Notes under the pieces: model-generated
Database searches by the model: none
Told to the model about the DNA's origin: nothing
What the model saw: only the letters and a program-made list of their open reading frames with translations
Assembly: GCF_022554085.1 (NCBI RefSeq)
Contig: NZ_JAKFYR010000002.1
Coordinates: forward strand, 1 to 64,000
Reading direction: 5' to 3'
DNA length: 64,000 bases
DNA from: Rhodococcus sp. CH91
Lineage (GTDB): Bacteria > Actinomycetota > Actinomycetes > Mycobacteriales > Mycobacteriaceae
Position numbers and translations under genes: made by a program
Shown here: positions 28,073 to 36,695 of the stretch, one piece after another
Layout: the number at the start of each line of letters is the position of its first letter
How positions within the stretch are numbered: position 1 is the first letter of the stretch

Positions 28073-28834
28073 ATGCGCATGACCGTTCTGGGGTGCTCGG
28101 GCAGTGTGGCCGGGCCGGATTCCGCCGCCTCCGGCTACCTGCTGACGGCACCGGACACCCCACCCCTGGTCATCGACTTCGGTCCCGGCGTTCTCGGGGC
28201 ACTCCAGCGCCACGCCGATCCCGGCGAAGTGTCGATCCTGTTGTCCCACCTGCACGCCGACCACTGTCTCGATCTGCCGGGTCTTCTCGTCTGGCGCCGT
28301 TACTCGCCGTCCCCGCCGCGGGGACGGGTCGTCACCTACGGTCCCGCCGGCACCGCCCATCGCATCGGCGTCGCATCCGCCGAAGTGCCCGGTGATGTCG
28401 ACGACGTGAGCGACACCCTCGACGTCCGCCTGCTGAACGACGGCGAACGGATCCGGTTCGGGAGCCTGACCATCTGCCCGGGGCGCGTCCATCATCCGCC
28501 GGAGGCCTACGGTTTCCGCATCACGAGCGATTCCGGCCGCACCCTCGTCTACACCGGCGACACCGGGATGTGCGAGTCCGTCGTCGAACTCGCACGCGGG
28601 GCGGACGTGCTCCTGGCCGAAGCGTCGTGGACGCACGCGCCGGGGGAGCGCCCCGAAGGTGTCCACCTGTCCGGCACCGAAGCGGGTCGCGTGGCCGCTC
28701 TCGCCGGCGTCGGTGAACTCCTCCTGACCCACATCCCGCCGTGGACCTCCCGCGAGGACGTCATCGCGGAGGCGAAGAGCGAATACTCCGGCCCGGTCCA
28801 CGCTGTCTCGGCCGGAGACGTGTACCGCATCTGA
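28073..28834 (+). CDS. Metallo-beta-lactamase-fold hydrolase, Rv1339-type cAMP phosphodiesterase
   Basis: A 253-aa MBL-fold protein with the metal motif [14 protein letters not shown] (HxHxDH), plus [20 protein letters not shown] and LTHIPPW for the remaining ligands. It matches M. tuberculosis Rv1339 in position (before rphA) and in its opening [20 protein letters not shown]. Published work reports Rv1339 as an atypical cAMP phosphodiesterase, so this protein may oppose the cyclase at 3348-4910. tRNase Z-like or other phosphodiesterase activity remains possible. No murI precedes it, unlike in M. tuberculosis. Confidence 0.87.
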   Translation: MRMTVLGCSGSVAGPDSAASGYLLTAPDTPPLVIDFGPGVLGALQRHADPGEVSILLSHLHADHCLDLPGLLVWRRYSPSPPRGRVVTYGPAGTAHRIGVASAEVPGDVDDVSDTLDVRLLNDGERIRFGSLTICPGRVHHPPEAYGFRITSDSGRTLVYTGDTGMCESVVELARGADVLLAEASWTHAPGERPEGVHLSGTEAGRVAALAGVGELLLTHIPPWTSREDVIAEAKSEYSGPVHAVSAGDVYRI

Positions 28835-28855
28835 GAGCCCTCCGCCCGGATCGCC

Positions 28856-28861
28856 TAGGCT
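28856..28861 (+). promoter_or_regulatory. Candidate leaderless -10 (TAGGCT) for rph
   Basis: TAGGCT is followed by 7 nt and the rph GTG. Confidence 0.45.
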
Positions 28862-28868
28862 CGAACGC

Positions 28869-29657
28869 GTGACGACACGAGAAGACGGCAGAGCGGACGA
28901 CGAACTCCGGACCATCCGCATCACCCGGGGTTTCACCAATCATCCGGCGGGTTCGGTGCTCGTCGAATTCGGGCAGACCCGCGTGATGTGCACCGCCAGC
29001 GTCGAAGAAGGCGTTCCGCGGTGGCGCAGGGGATCGGGGCTCGGCTGGGTGACCGCGGAATACGCGATGCTTCCCGCCGCCACCCACACCCGGAGCGGAC
29101 GCGAATCGGTCAAGGGCAAACTCGGTGGGCGCACCCAGGAGATCAGCCGGCTGGTGGGCCGCTCGCTGCGCGCGTGCATCGACCTCGCGGCGCTGGGTGA
29201 GAACACCATCGCGATCGACTGCGACGTGCTGCAGGCCGACGGGGGTACCCGCACCGCTGCGATCACGGGCGCATACGTCGCCCTGTGCGACGCGGTGACC
29301 TGGCTCCGCGCGGCGGACCGTCTCGCCGACCCCCAGCCCATCTCGTGTCAGATCGCCGCGGTCAGCGTGGGTGTGGTCGACGGACGTGTCCGCCTCGACC
29401 TTCCCTACGAGGAGGACGTGCGCGCCGAGGTCGACATGAACGTCGTCGCTACCGAGACCGGCACCCTCGTCGAGGTCCAGGGCACCGGGGAAGGCGCGAC
29501 CTTCCCGCGTTCGACGCTCGACGCGATGCTGGATTCCGCGCTCGCAGGTGTCGAGGAACTCTGCCGGATCCAGCGCGACGTGCTCGCCGAACCGTATCCG
29601 GGTTCACTTCCCGAACCCACCGTGCCGGAGATCGTCAAGAAGAAGTTCGGAGTCTGA
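28869..29657 (+). CDS. rph: Ribonuclease PH
   Basis: Phosphorolytic 3'-5' exoribonuclease that trims tRNA 3' ends. The 262-aa length is normal. Conserved segments are [54 protein letters not shown] (phosphate and metal site) and [14 protein letters not shown] 28869 is supported by the family N-terminus and by TAGGCT 7 nt upstream. It is followed one base later by rdgB, a conserved rph-rdgB pair (Rv1340-Rv1341). Confidence 0.97.
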   Translation: MTTREDGRADDELRTIRITRGFTNHPAGSVLVEFGQTRVMCTASVEEGVPRWRRGSGLGWVTAEYAMLPAATHTRSGRESVKGKLGGRTQEISRLVGRSLRACIDLAALGENTIAIDCDVLQADGGTRTAAITGAYVALCDAVTWLRAADRLADPQPISCQIAAVSVGVVDGRVRLDLPYEEDVRAEVDMNVVATETGTLVEVQGTGEGATFPRSTLDAMLDSALAGVEELCRIQRDVLAEPYPGSLPEPTVPEIVKKKFGV

Positions 29658-29658
29658 C

Positions 29659-30276
29659 GTGCGCGTGCTGGTCGCGAGCCGCAATGCCAAGAAGCTGCGC
29701 GAGTTGCAGCGAGTTCTCGACAGGGCCGGGATCGCCGGCATCGAACTCGTAGGCCTCGACAGCGTGCCGCCCTATCCCGAGGAGCCCGAGACCGGGGAGA
29801 CCTTCGAGGCGAACGCCGCCGCCAAGGCGCGGGACGGTGCTGCCGCGACCGGAATGCCGTGCGTGGCAGACGATTCCGGTCTCGAGGTCGACGCGCTCCG
29901 CGGTATGCCCGGAGTGCTGTCGGCGCGCTGGAGCGGCCGCCACGGTGACGATCCGGCGAACACCGCGCTGCTCCTCGGGCAACTGCAGGACGTACCGGAC
30001 GACCGGCGCGGCGCAGCCTTCGTCTCGGTGTGCGCGCTCGTGGTGCCCGCGGACGACGGGGTCGTCACGACGATCGCGCGTGGCGAGTGGCGCGGCAGCA
30101 TCGTGCGTGAACCGCGCGGCGAGAACGGTTTCGGTTACGACCCCGTGTTCCTCCCGGAAGGCGAGGATCGCACGGCGGCGGAACTGTCCGCGGAGGAGAA
30201 GGACGCACATTCGCATCGAGGACGGGCACTTGCGCAACTCGTGCCCGCCCTCGCTGCGCTCGCTGCGGTGCCCTAG
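29659..30276 (+). CDS. rdgB: dITP/XTP pyrophosphatase RdgB
   Basis: House-cleaning nucleoside triphosphatase that removes dITP/XTP and prevents mutagenic incorporation. 205 aa (Ham1 family). It has the substrate motif VASRNAKKLRELQRVL, the metal and base-recognition motif VADDSGLEVDALRGMPGV, SARWSG, and GFGYDPVF near the C-terminus. GTG 29659 comes one base after the rph stop, implying coupled translation. Its TAG stop shares CTAG with the stop of the convergent DUF3349 gene. Confidence 0.96.
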   Translation: MRVLVASRNAKKLRELQRVLDRAGIAGIELVGLDSVPPYPEEPETGETFEANAAAKARDGAAATGMPCVADDSGLEVDALRGMPGVLSARWSGRHGDDPANTALLLGQLQDVPDDRRGAAFVSVCALVVPADDGVVTTIARGEWRGSIVREPRGENGFGYDPVFLPEGEDRTAAELSAEEKDAHSHRGRALAQLVPALAALAAVP

Positions 30277-30698
30277 CGCGCGCCGGCCTGGGTTCCCGGC
30301 TGTTCGAGGATCGGGTCCTCGGCACCGGCGTCCTGCCTCACCCGTACCGGCGCTTCCGGTTCGGCCGGTTCGGCGAGCTCGTCCCCACGGGAGAGCTCGC
30401 CGCCCACCACGGGCCAGCCCGCTGCCACGAGATGTTCACGGACCCGTTCGACGTCCTCGGGGTTCGGCTCCTCGTGGATCACTCCGGCCACGATCTTCCG
30501 CAGGGTGTCGTGGTCGACCGGCCGTTCCGGGTGTTCGTAGGCCGTTGCCGCCGCCGTCTCGATGGCTTCCAGGAGTTCCTCGTCCGTGAGACGGCGTTTG
30601 AGAACGGCGAGCAGGGCGAAATGATCCTTGGCCGGAATTCCTTCGGGATAGCCCGCCCGCAACCAGTCCAGTACTGCACGTGGATTCCATCGCGCCAT
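30273..30698 (-). CDS. DUF3349 protein
   Basis: A 141-aa protein. Residues 1-~90 match DUF3349 (RWNPRAVLDWLRAGYPEGIP; FALLAVLKRRLTDEELLEAI), a compact helical domain known structurally from mycobacteria (Rv0543c) but without assigned function. The last ~50 residues are Glu/Pro-rich and probably disordered. GAGGAGGCGACG directly before the ATG at 30698 fixes the start. Confidence 0.85.
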   Translation of the reverse strand: MARWNPRAVLDWLRAGYPEGIPAKDHFALLAVLKRRLTDEELLEAIETAAATAYEHPERPVDHDTLRKIVAGVIHEEPNPEDVERVREHLVAAGWPVVGGELSRGDELAEPAEPEAPVRVRQDAGAEDPILEQPGTQAGAR

Positions 30699-30832
30699 CG
30701 TCGCCTCCTCGCTCACTGCCCGACCGGGCACTTCGTGGCCGAAGCGTCCGGCGGAACCTCCTGTCGAAGTCACAGGATTCCCGCCACGATAGCGAGGGAC
30801 ACCCTCTGTGCGCGCGTCGAGGGCACGATCGA

Positions 30833-31456
30833 TCAGGAGGTGGTCATGTCCTGCAGATATGCCGTGACCATGGCCGTGAGTTCGTCGGCCACCGTGTCCC
30901 GATCCACCGGGGGACGGTCGAGCACGTAGGAGACGGCGACGTTCTCGACCGTGCGCACGAGCATCCACGCGATCGCCTCCACCGGACGGGTGCCGCGTCC
31001 GCGAAGCCGGAACCGCAGCCACATGGTGAGCAGGTCGTCGATCCTGCGTTCGAACTCCGCGAGTCTGCTGTCGGGGGAGCGCGGCAGTTCTTCGATGAGC
31101 ACCCGCAGAAGCCGGGGATTCTCGCCGAGCGCGTCGAGCAGTTCGCGCATCGTGTCGCGGACGGACACGGGGGTGGGTGGCCCTTCCAGAGCATCGGCGA
31201 ACACGCGCGAGATGCGAGCATGCAGCGCGTCCGTCCAGCGATCCACCACCTCGGCGACGATCGCGTCCTTGTCCGGGAAGTACTGATACAGCGAACCCGG
31301 ACTGATCCCCGCAGCACGGGCGATCCGGTTCGTCGACGCCCCTTCGTAGCCGTTCTCCAGCAGAACGGTGCGGCCCGCGGTGATGATCCGCTCGACCATC
31401 GCCCGGGAACGGTCCTGCTGCGGCATACGCCGTCGACGTCGGCCCGTGGCACTCAT
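30833..31456 (-). CDS. TetR-family transcriptional regulator
   Basis: A 207-aa regulator with a basic N-terminus and a TetR helix-turn-helix at ~15-65 (IITAGRTVLLENGYEGASTN, then GISPGSLYQYFPDKDAIVAE). The C-terminal ligand domain is helical. It is divergent from the DUF2236 gene across only 56 bp, so it probably regulates that gene and itself. The gap has no obvious perfect palindrome. Confidence 0.9.
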   Translation of the reverse strand: MSATGRRRRRMPQQDRSRAMVERIITAGRTVLLENGYEGASTNRIARAAGISPGSLYQYFPDKDAIVAEVVDRWTDALHARISRVFADALEGPPTPVSVRDTMRELLDALGENPRLLRVLIEELPRSPDSRLAEFERRIDDLLTMWLRFRLRGRGTRPVEAIAWMLVRTVENVAVSYVLDRPPVDRDTVADELTAMVTAYLQDMTTS

Positions 31457-31512
31457 CGCCGGACCGGAAACGCGAATTGAACGCGAGCTCGAACTCGTGT
31501 GACCATCGGCTC

Positions 31513-32754
31513 ATGGTGACACAGGAGTTGCTACGAGACGAGAGCACCCGCCCGTATCCCGCCCGGTACGAAGGCAACCGCTCCCGTAACGAGCGCATCG
31601 GGAAACCGCTGAAGCAGTTCGCCCGGATCGGCGAGGTGGACGAGCAACTGCTGGATCGCATCGGACGACGGATGTTCGCCCGCGACGAGGTGGGGGCGGC
31701 GCTCGTCCGCGGGATGCGCCGAGATCGTGACGATCCCGAACGCGTCACCATGAAGCAGTTCCACCAGGCACTGGAACACGGCATCGATTCCGTGGCCGAT
31801 GCGCCCGCCGCGCTGCGTGAGTATTTCGCCGTCGTCGACACCGTTCCCGAGTGGGTCGACCGGGATCTCCTCGAGAAGGGAGCACGGGCGTTCCGAAGAA
31901 TGGGCCGCACCCGCAACGACGTGCTGCTCCAGCTGTCGCTCATCGGCGGTTACCGGTTCGGCGGGCCCCCCGACCTCCTCGTCGAGACCGGGGGCCTGAC
32001 CGGTTCCACCGCGATGCGCAGACTCGGCGAGACCCAGAAGTGGGGCACCGCTGTCGGCGAGCCCGGTGGCATGCGCCGCGACGGGGACGGTTTCAGACTC
32101 ACCGTGCACGTGCGCGCGATGCACGCGCTCGTCAACCACCGCTTCGAGACCAACGGCCGCTGGGATGTCGGCCACTGGGGCCTGCCCATCAACCAGACGG
32201 ACCAGGCGGCCACCCTCGGACTGTTCAACGGCACCCTGCTGCTCGGCGCCCGGGCACTCGGGTACACCGTGAGCCGCGACGAATCCCGCGCCGTCATGCA
32301 CCTGTGGAAGTACGTCGGCTGGCTCATGGGCGTCGACGAGGAGTGGTTGTTCGACTCCGAACGCGAGCAGCATCGCTTCAACTACCACGTGGTGCTCGTG
32401 CAGGACGATGTCACCCCGGCCGGCGCTGCACTGTCCCGCGCACTCGTGGACGGCCAGCGTACCCTCGATTACGGAAGGTTCTCGGAGCTCCGAGGTACCT
32501 ACGAACGTCTGCGGCTGCTCAGCATGCTGCGCTTCTTCCTCGGCACGCAGGGCCTCGACGATCTCGGGCTGCCGACGGTCCCGCCCTGGGCGGTCGTTCC
32601 CGTGATCGCGACGAACGTCGTCAAATCACAGATCCTGAAGAGATGCGCCCCCGGGCGCCGACTGCTCGAGCACATCGGTGACCGGGCGGCGCGGCGCGAG
32701 CTTGCACTCAGATTCGGCACTGCGAAACCGGAGGTCGGCGCCCTCCAGCTGTGA
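31513..32754 (+). CDS. DUF2236/MpaB-family oxygenase-like protein
   Basis: A 413-aa soluble protein of the MpaB/latex-clearing-protein fold group, many members of which bind heme b. The central region GFRLTVHVRAMHALVNHRF contains a His in the place expected for the heme ligand, followed by WGLPINQTDQAATLGLFNG and MHLWKYVGWLMGVDEEWL, both typical of DUF2236. It has no signal peptide, unlike secreted rubber oxygenases, so extracellular polyisoprene cleavage is unlikely. ATG 31513 is used. Substrate unknown; control by the divergent TetR is inferred. Confidence 0.82.
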   Translation: MVTQELLRDESTRPYPARYEGNRSRNERIGKPLKQFARIGEVDEQLLDRIGRRMFARDEVGAALVRGMRRDRDDPERVTMKQFHQALEHGIDSVADAPAALREYFAVVDTVPEWVDRDLLEKGARAFRRMGRTRNDVLLQLSLIGGYRFGGPPDLLVETGGLTGSTAMRRLGETQKWGTAVGEPGGMRRDGDGFRLTVHVRAMHALVNHRFETNGRWDVGHWGLPINQTDQAATLGLFNGTLLLGARALGYTVSRDESRAVMHLWKYVGWLMGVDEEWLFDSEREQHRFNYHVVLVQDDVTPAGAALSRALVDGQRTLDYGRFSELRGTYERLRLLSMLRFFLGTQGLDDLGLPTVPPWAVVPVIATNVVKSQILKRCAPGRRLLEHIGDRAARRELALRFGTAKPEVGALQL

Positions 32755-32755
32755 C

Positions 32756-32800
32756 GAGCCGGCGGGGGGAGGATCACGGAGATCCTCCCCCGGCCGGCTC
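32756..32800. terminator. Long hairpin terminator
   Basis: A long interrupted inverted repeat (GAGCCGGC...GGATC paired with GATCC...GGCCGGCTC) lies between the convergent DUF2236 and RsbW-like genes. Confidence 0.75.
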
Positions 32801-32842
32801 GTTCGCTTCGGAGAACTCGCGACGCGGTCCTTACCGCGCGTA

Positions 32843-33325
32843 TCAGCCCGCGTCGTGCGACGACAATTCGTCGCTCATCGCTCGTTCTGCCTCGTCGAGC
32901 GCCCACCGCATCTCGATGATCGTCCCGGTGGGTCCGGTCGAGACCTGGACATCGCTGGCCAGATTGCGGATCAGCGTCAGCCCGTGACCACGTGAACGCC
33001 GGGCGTCGCTGTCGACGGCATCGTGCCACGTCCCGTGATCGGTGACGCGCACGATCACCTCACCCTCACTCGGCAGGAACATCGCCTCGAAATCGAGCGT
33101 CCCGTGCAGGTCACCGGGGGCGTACGCATGCTCGACAGCATTCGCGAGCGCTTCGTAACTTGCGAGCAGGATGTCCTGCCGTCGGTCCTCGGCGAGGGGA
33201 AGCTTCGACAGCCACCGCCTCGTGACGACCCGCAGGCCTGCGATTTCGGTCGGGTCGGCTCGAACCCCCGACGAGCGAAGTCCGTCGGGGAAGAACGATG
33301 CTGACTCCTCAGGCGCAGACGACAT
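32843..33325 (-). CDS. RsbW-like anti-sigma factor serine kinase (HATPase)
   Basis: A 160-aa GHKL ATPase of the SpoIIAB/RsbW class. N box ASYEALANAVEHAY with Glu and Asn, G1 box VTDHGTWHD and G2 box RSRGHGLTLIRNL are present, so ATP binding should be intact. Such proteins sequester a sigma factor and phosphorylate a STAS antagonist. The neighbouring STAS gene upstream on the same strand is the natural partner. No sigma factor gene lies nearby, so the target is encoded elsewhere. ATG 33325 follows a region without strong Shine-Dalgarno; the STAS stop is 28 nt upstream. Confidence 0.85.
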   Translation of the reverse strand: MSSAPEESASFFPDGLRSSGVRADPTEIAGLRVVTRRWLSKLPLAEDRRQDILLASYEALANAVEHAYAPGDLHGTLDFEAMFLPSEGEVIVRVTDHGTWHDAVDSDARRSRGHGLTLIRNLASDVQVSTGPTGTIIEMRWALDEAERAMSDELSSHDAG

Positions 33326-33353
33326 GGCTCCTCGGTTCGTCGGGTACGGCGGT

Positions 33354-33740
33354 CTACTCGGAGACGCCGTTCGGCGTACCTCCGAGGCCGACGAGAGCGT
33401 CGTCGAGCTTCGGATGGATCGCCAGGACCTCCCCGAGGCCGAGCAGTTCGAGCGGACGTGCCGTGGCGCTTCCCTGGGCGACAACGGCGAAACCGACGGA
33501 GTCGGCAGCACGCTTGGACAACTCGACCAACAGAGCGATACCCATCGAGGCGAGGAAATCAACACCGCTGAGGTCGACGATCAATCCGGTGATGCTCTCG
33601 TCGAGAAGCCCCAGGGCTTCCTTCTCGAGCAGCGGGGCACTCGTCATGTCGACTTCGCCGTTGACGGACAGCACCGCCACGGAGCCGTTCCGGGCGGTCG
33701 AAAGGGTCATATGTGGATGCGCGGTCAGTGGATCGTTCAC
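33354..33740 (-). CDS. STAS-domain anti-anti-sigma factor (RsbV-like)
   Basis: A 128-aa STAS protein. The core VAVLSVNGEVDMTSAPLL and LIVDLSGVDFLASMGIALLV are diagnostic. The phosphoacceptor region reads FLASMG where the usual form is (F/Y)(I/M)DSSG: the Ser is kept but the preceding Asp is Ala and the following Ser is Met. GTG 33740 is preceded by GAGAAG at short spacing. The frame continues to 33908 but that stretch overlaps the divergent phosphatase promoter. Phosphorylation by the adjacent RsbW-like kinase and dephosphorylation by the PP2C protein are inferred from the standard partner-switch scheme. Confidence 0.85.
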   Translation of the reverse strand: MNDPLTAHPHMTLSTARNGSVAVLSVNGEVDMTSAPLLEKEALGLLDESITGLIVDLSGVDFLASMGIALLVELSKRAADSVGFAVVAQGSATARPLELLGLGEVLAIHPKLDDALVGLGGTPNGVSE

Positions 33741-33868
33741 CTTCTCATCATGCAAGATCGTGCCGACAGATGCACACGTCGGTCCATCCGTGGTCGCGGT
33801 GACCCCCGGGAGCGCTGCGCCGCGCCCGCTGTAATGTTCCCGTCGAGCAGGAGGGAGGGGCGGGCCGA

Positions 33869-35059
33869 GTGGACGTGCACCGCGTACAGAGTGAGTCGGT
33901 TGAGCCACCTTCGTTGCTCCTCATCGAGGACGACCCCGGCGACGCGCTCATAGTGGAAGAGCTCGTCGTCGACAGTGCTCCCGAGATGAGCGTCGTGTGG
34001 GTGCAGACACTCGCACAGGCGCGCGACGAACTCGCCACGTCGACGCCCGATTGCGTGCTCCTCGACCTCCATCTGCCCGACGCGAGCGGACTCGAGGCGG
34101 TTGCCCGCATCCAGGAGATCACCGATTCGGTGCCCATCGTCGTCCTCACCGGTCTCGCCGAGGAGCAGACCGGCCTCGCCGCACTCTCGGTCGGTGCCCA
34201 GGACTATCTCGTCAAAGGACGCGTCGAGCCCGACCTGTTCGGTCGCGCCGTCCGCTACGCGATCCAGCGAAAGCACACCGAGATCGCGGCCGCGGAACTT
34301 CAGGCCAGCCAATTGCACGCGCAGGAGAACGCCCGCCTCGAGCGCGGCCTGCTTCCCTCCCCGCTGCTCCGGAACGGACAGGACTTCGACGTCGTCACCC
34401 GGTACCGGCCGGGCAGGTCCTCCGCACTGCTCGGTGGTGACTTCTACGATGTGGTCCAGACCGAGGACGGCACGGTGCACGTGCTCATCGGCGACGTCTC
34501 CGGTCACGGGCCCGACGAAGCCGCGCTCGGCGTGGGTCTGCGTATCGCCTGGCGCACCCTCGTGCTCACCGGTGTGGCCGGCCCCCGGCGCCTGCACCAG
34601 CTCGAGGAACTGCTCGTTGCCGAGCGGACCGAGAACAGGTTCTTCGCGTCGATGACCAACTTGACGATGCCCGCCCATCGACGCACTGTGGAGGTCATGA
34701 GGGCCGGGCATCCCGGCCTGCTGCTGCGTCATGCAGGAGACGTCGAATGGGTCGAAGCCCCGGGCGGTCCTGCTCTCGGCCTCCTGCCGGGCATGGCCAC
34801 CTGGCCCGTCCACGAGGTGGAACTGCCCGAGGACGGCGCGATCGTGCTCTTCACCGACGGCCTGTTCGAAGGCCATCGTGGCCCCGGCCCCGAACGACTC
34901 GGTGAGGAAGGGCTCCTCGAGCTCGCGCGAGAACGCGCCCATCTGGCGCCGGCAGCCTTCATCGACGCGCTCATCGACGGCGCCGAGAAGCTCGCGGACA
35001 GTAGAGGGGGGCTGTCCGACGATGTGGCAGTCGTCCACGTGAAATGGAACAGGAAGTGA
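33869..35059 (+). CDS. Receiver-PP2C (RsbU/SpoIIE-type) phosphatase
   Basis: A 396-aa two-domain regulator. Residues ~14-130 are a response-regulator receiver with acidic pocket Glu20-Asp22, phosphoacceptor Asp66 (VLLDLHLPDASG) and Lys116 (YLVKGR). A helical linker (~135-165) leads to a PP2C/SpoIIE phosphatase with GGDFYDVV, IGDVSGHGPDEA, LFTDGLFE and DDVAVVHV; all metal Asp residues are present. The architecture lets a histidine kinase control dephosphorylation of a STAS anti-anti-sigma factor. GTG 33869 follows GGGAGGGG. The kinase gene begins 10 nt downstream. Confidence 0.92.
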   Translation: MDVHRVQSESVEPPSLLLIEDDPGDALIVEELVVDSAPEMSVVWVQTLAQARDELATSTPDCVLLDLHLPDASGLEAVARIQEITDSVPIVVLTGLAEEQTGLAALSVGAQDYLVKGRVEPDLFGRAVRYAIQRKHTEIAAAELQASQLHAQENARLERGLLPSPLLRNGQDFDVVTRYRPGRSSALLGGDFYDVVQTEDGTVHVLIGDVSGHGPDEAALGVGLRIAWRTLVLTGVAGPRRLHQLEELLVAERTENRFFASMTNLTMPAHRRTVEVMRAGHPGLLLRHAGDVEWVEAPGGPALGLLPGMATWPVHEVELPEDGAIVLFTDGLFEGHRGPGPERLGEEGLLELARERAHLAPAAFIDALIDGAEKLADSRGGLSDDVAVVHVKWNRK

Positions 35060-35069
35060 TCACCACCGC

Positions 35070-36695
35070 ATGACGAAGAGCGACGCAACGGCAGGGGCGC
35101 GGGACGTGCGTCGCTCGCCGGTCCGGGGGATGACGGTTCAGGGATGGTTCCTGCTCGTCCTGAGCGTGATGGGATTGCTGGTGGTCGTCGGTACCGTCGT
35201 CGGCAGCCACTACCTCCGGCAGACCACCGAGGTCTCCAACTACGTACGTGACCGGATCCAGCCCGCGCGAGCGGAGGCCTATCGGCTCCAGGGTGCGCTG
35301 CTGAACCAGGAGACCGGCGCACGGGGATACATCCTGGCCGCCGATCCCGATTTCCTTTCCCCGTACGAACAGGGCCGGCAGGAGGAAACAGCGGCGGCAG
35401 CCGAACTGCGTGCGCTGATCGGAGACGACGAGAAGCTGCTCGCCGACCTCGAGTCGATCGAAACGCACGCCGCGGAATGGCGCCGGGTGTACGCCGAGCC
35501 GCTTGTCGACGCCGTCGTGCCGGGTCGGCCGCAGTTCGTGGACCCCGCAGCCGTTGAAGCGGGGCGTGTCGCGTTCGACCGGCTCCGCGAAGCATTCGAG
35601 GTCCAGAACATCGACCTCGCGCAGGCCAAGGAATCGGGCATCGCCGCCCTCGACGACATCCGGAAGATGCGCGATCGGATCCTCGCCGGCATGGTCGTGG
35701 TGTTCCTGGTCACGGCGGTGGGCCTGGCCATCCTGCTCCAGACGCTCGTGGTGCGGCCGCTCCAGCGTCTGCGGCAAGCATCGCGTGCCGTCATCGCAGG
35801 GGAGAACTTCGATCATGAGATCGAACCGCAGGGCCCCGCCGACATCCGCGCTCTCGGTCAGGACGTCGAGGACATGCGCGAGCGCATCGTGCACGAACTG
35901 CAGGTCGCGCACGAACGTGAGGAACAGCTCGAGAACCAGACGACGGAACTGCGACGCTCGAACTCCGAACTCGAACAGTTCGCCTACGTCGCATCGCACG
36001 ACCTGCAGGAACCGCTCCGGAAGGTGGCGTCGTTCTGCCAGCTGCTCGAGAAACGCTACGGCGACAAGCTCGACGAACGCGGCACCCAGTACATCGCGTT
36101 CGCGGTGGACGGCGCCAAGCGTATGCAGGTCCTCATCAACGACCTGCTGACCTTCTCGAGGGTCGGACGCGTCAGTGACGCACACGTGCGCACCGAACTC
36201 GATGTCACGCTCGACGCGGCGCTGACGAACATCTCGCACGCGGTCGAGGAATCGGGCGCGAAGATCTTCCGACCCGAATCTCTACCCGCGATCGTGGGTG
36301 ATCCCACACTGATGATCATGTTGTGGCAGAACCTGCTCGGCAACGCGATCAAGTTCCGGCACGAGGACCGGCCCGTGGAGATCCGCATCGACTGCGAGGA
36401 GATCGGCGAGGGGGACGAGGCCGCCTGGCGATTCTGCGTGCAGGACAACGGCATCGGCATCGCCGAGGAGTTCGCCGACAAGGTGTTCGTGATCTTCCAG
36501 CGACTGCACGGCCGGGACGTCTACACGGGGACCGGTATCGGTCTGGCCATCTGCCGCAAGATCGTCGAATATCACGGCGGAGAGATCTGGCTCGACCTCG
36601 ACTACCGGGAGGGCAGTCGCTTCTGCTTTACCATTCCGAAGGCAGGCGACGACATGTCTGCAACCGAAGTCGCTCTGAAAGGGGCATCAGTATGA
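35070..36695 (+). CDS. CHASE3 sensor histidine kinase
   Basis: A 541-aa membrane kinase. TM1 (~22-45) and TM2 (~208-230) flank a CHASE3-type extracytoplasmic sensor containing LLNQETGARGYILAADPDFL, a typical CHASE3 phrase. HAMP spans ~230-285, then a short coiled coil, HisKA with His310 (YVASHDLQEPLRK) and HATPase_c with NLLGNAIKF, DNGIGI and GTGIGLAICRKI. The kinase core resembles the bacteriophytochrome Cph1 group. It overlaps the following receiver gene by ATGA. Likely phosphorylates that receiver and/or the receiver-PP2C protein. Confidence 0.93.
   Translation: MTKSDATAGARDVRRSPVRGMTVQGWFLLVLSVMGLLVVVGTVVGSHYLRQTTEVSNYVRDRIQPARAEAYRLQGALLNQETGARGYILAADPDFLSPYEQGRQEETAAAAELRALIGDDEKLLADLESIETHAAEWRRVYAEPLVDAVVPGRPQFVDPAAVEAGRVAFDRLREAFEVQNIDLAQAKESGIAALDDIRKMRDRILAGMVVVFLVTAVGLAILLQTLVVRPLQRLRQASRAVIAGENFDHEIEPQGPADIRALGQDVEDMRERIVHELQVAHEREEQLENQTTELRRSNSELEQFAYVASHDLQEPLRKVASFCQLLEKRYGDKLDERGTQYIAFAVDGAKRMQVLINDLLTFSRVGRVSDAHVRTELDVTLDAALTNISHAVEESGAKIFRPESLPAIVGDPTLMIMLWQNLLGNAIKFRHEDRPVEIRIDCEEIGEGDEAAWRFCVQDNGIGIAEEFADKVFVIFQRLHGRDVYTGTGIGLAICRKIVEYHGGEIWLDLDYREGSRFCFTIPKAGDDMSATEVALKGASV

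Noticed and set aside
31513-32754. Naming the DUF2236 gene lcp (rubber oxygenase)
   Set aside because: No twin-arginine or other signal peptide is present, and the fold family is broad; only the general oxygenase-like call is supported.
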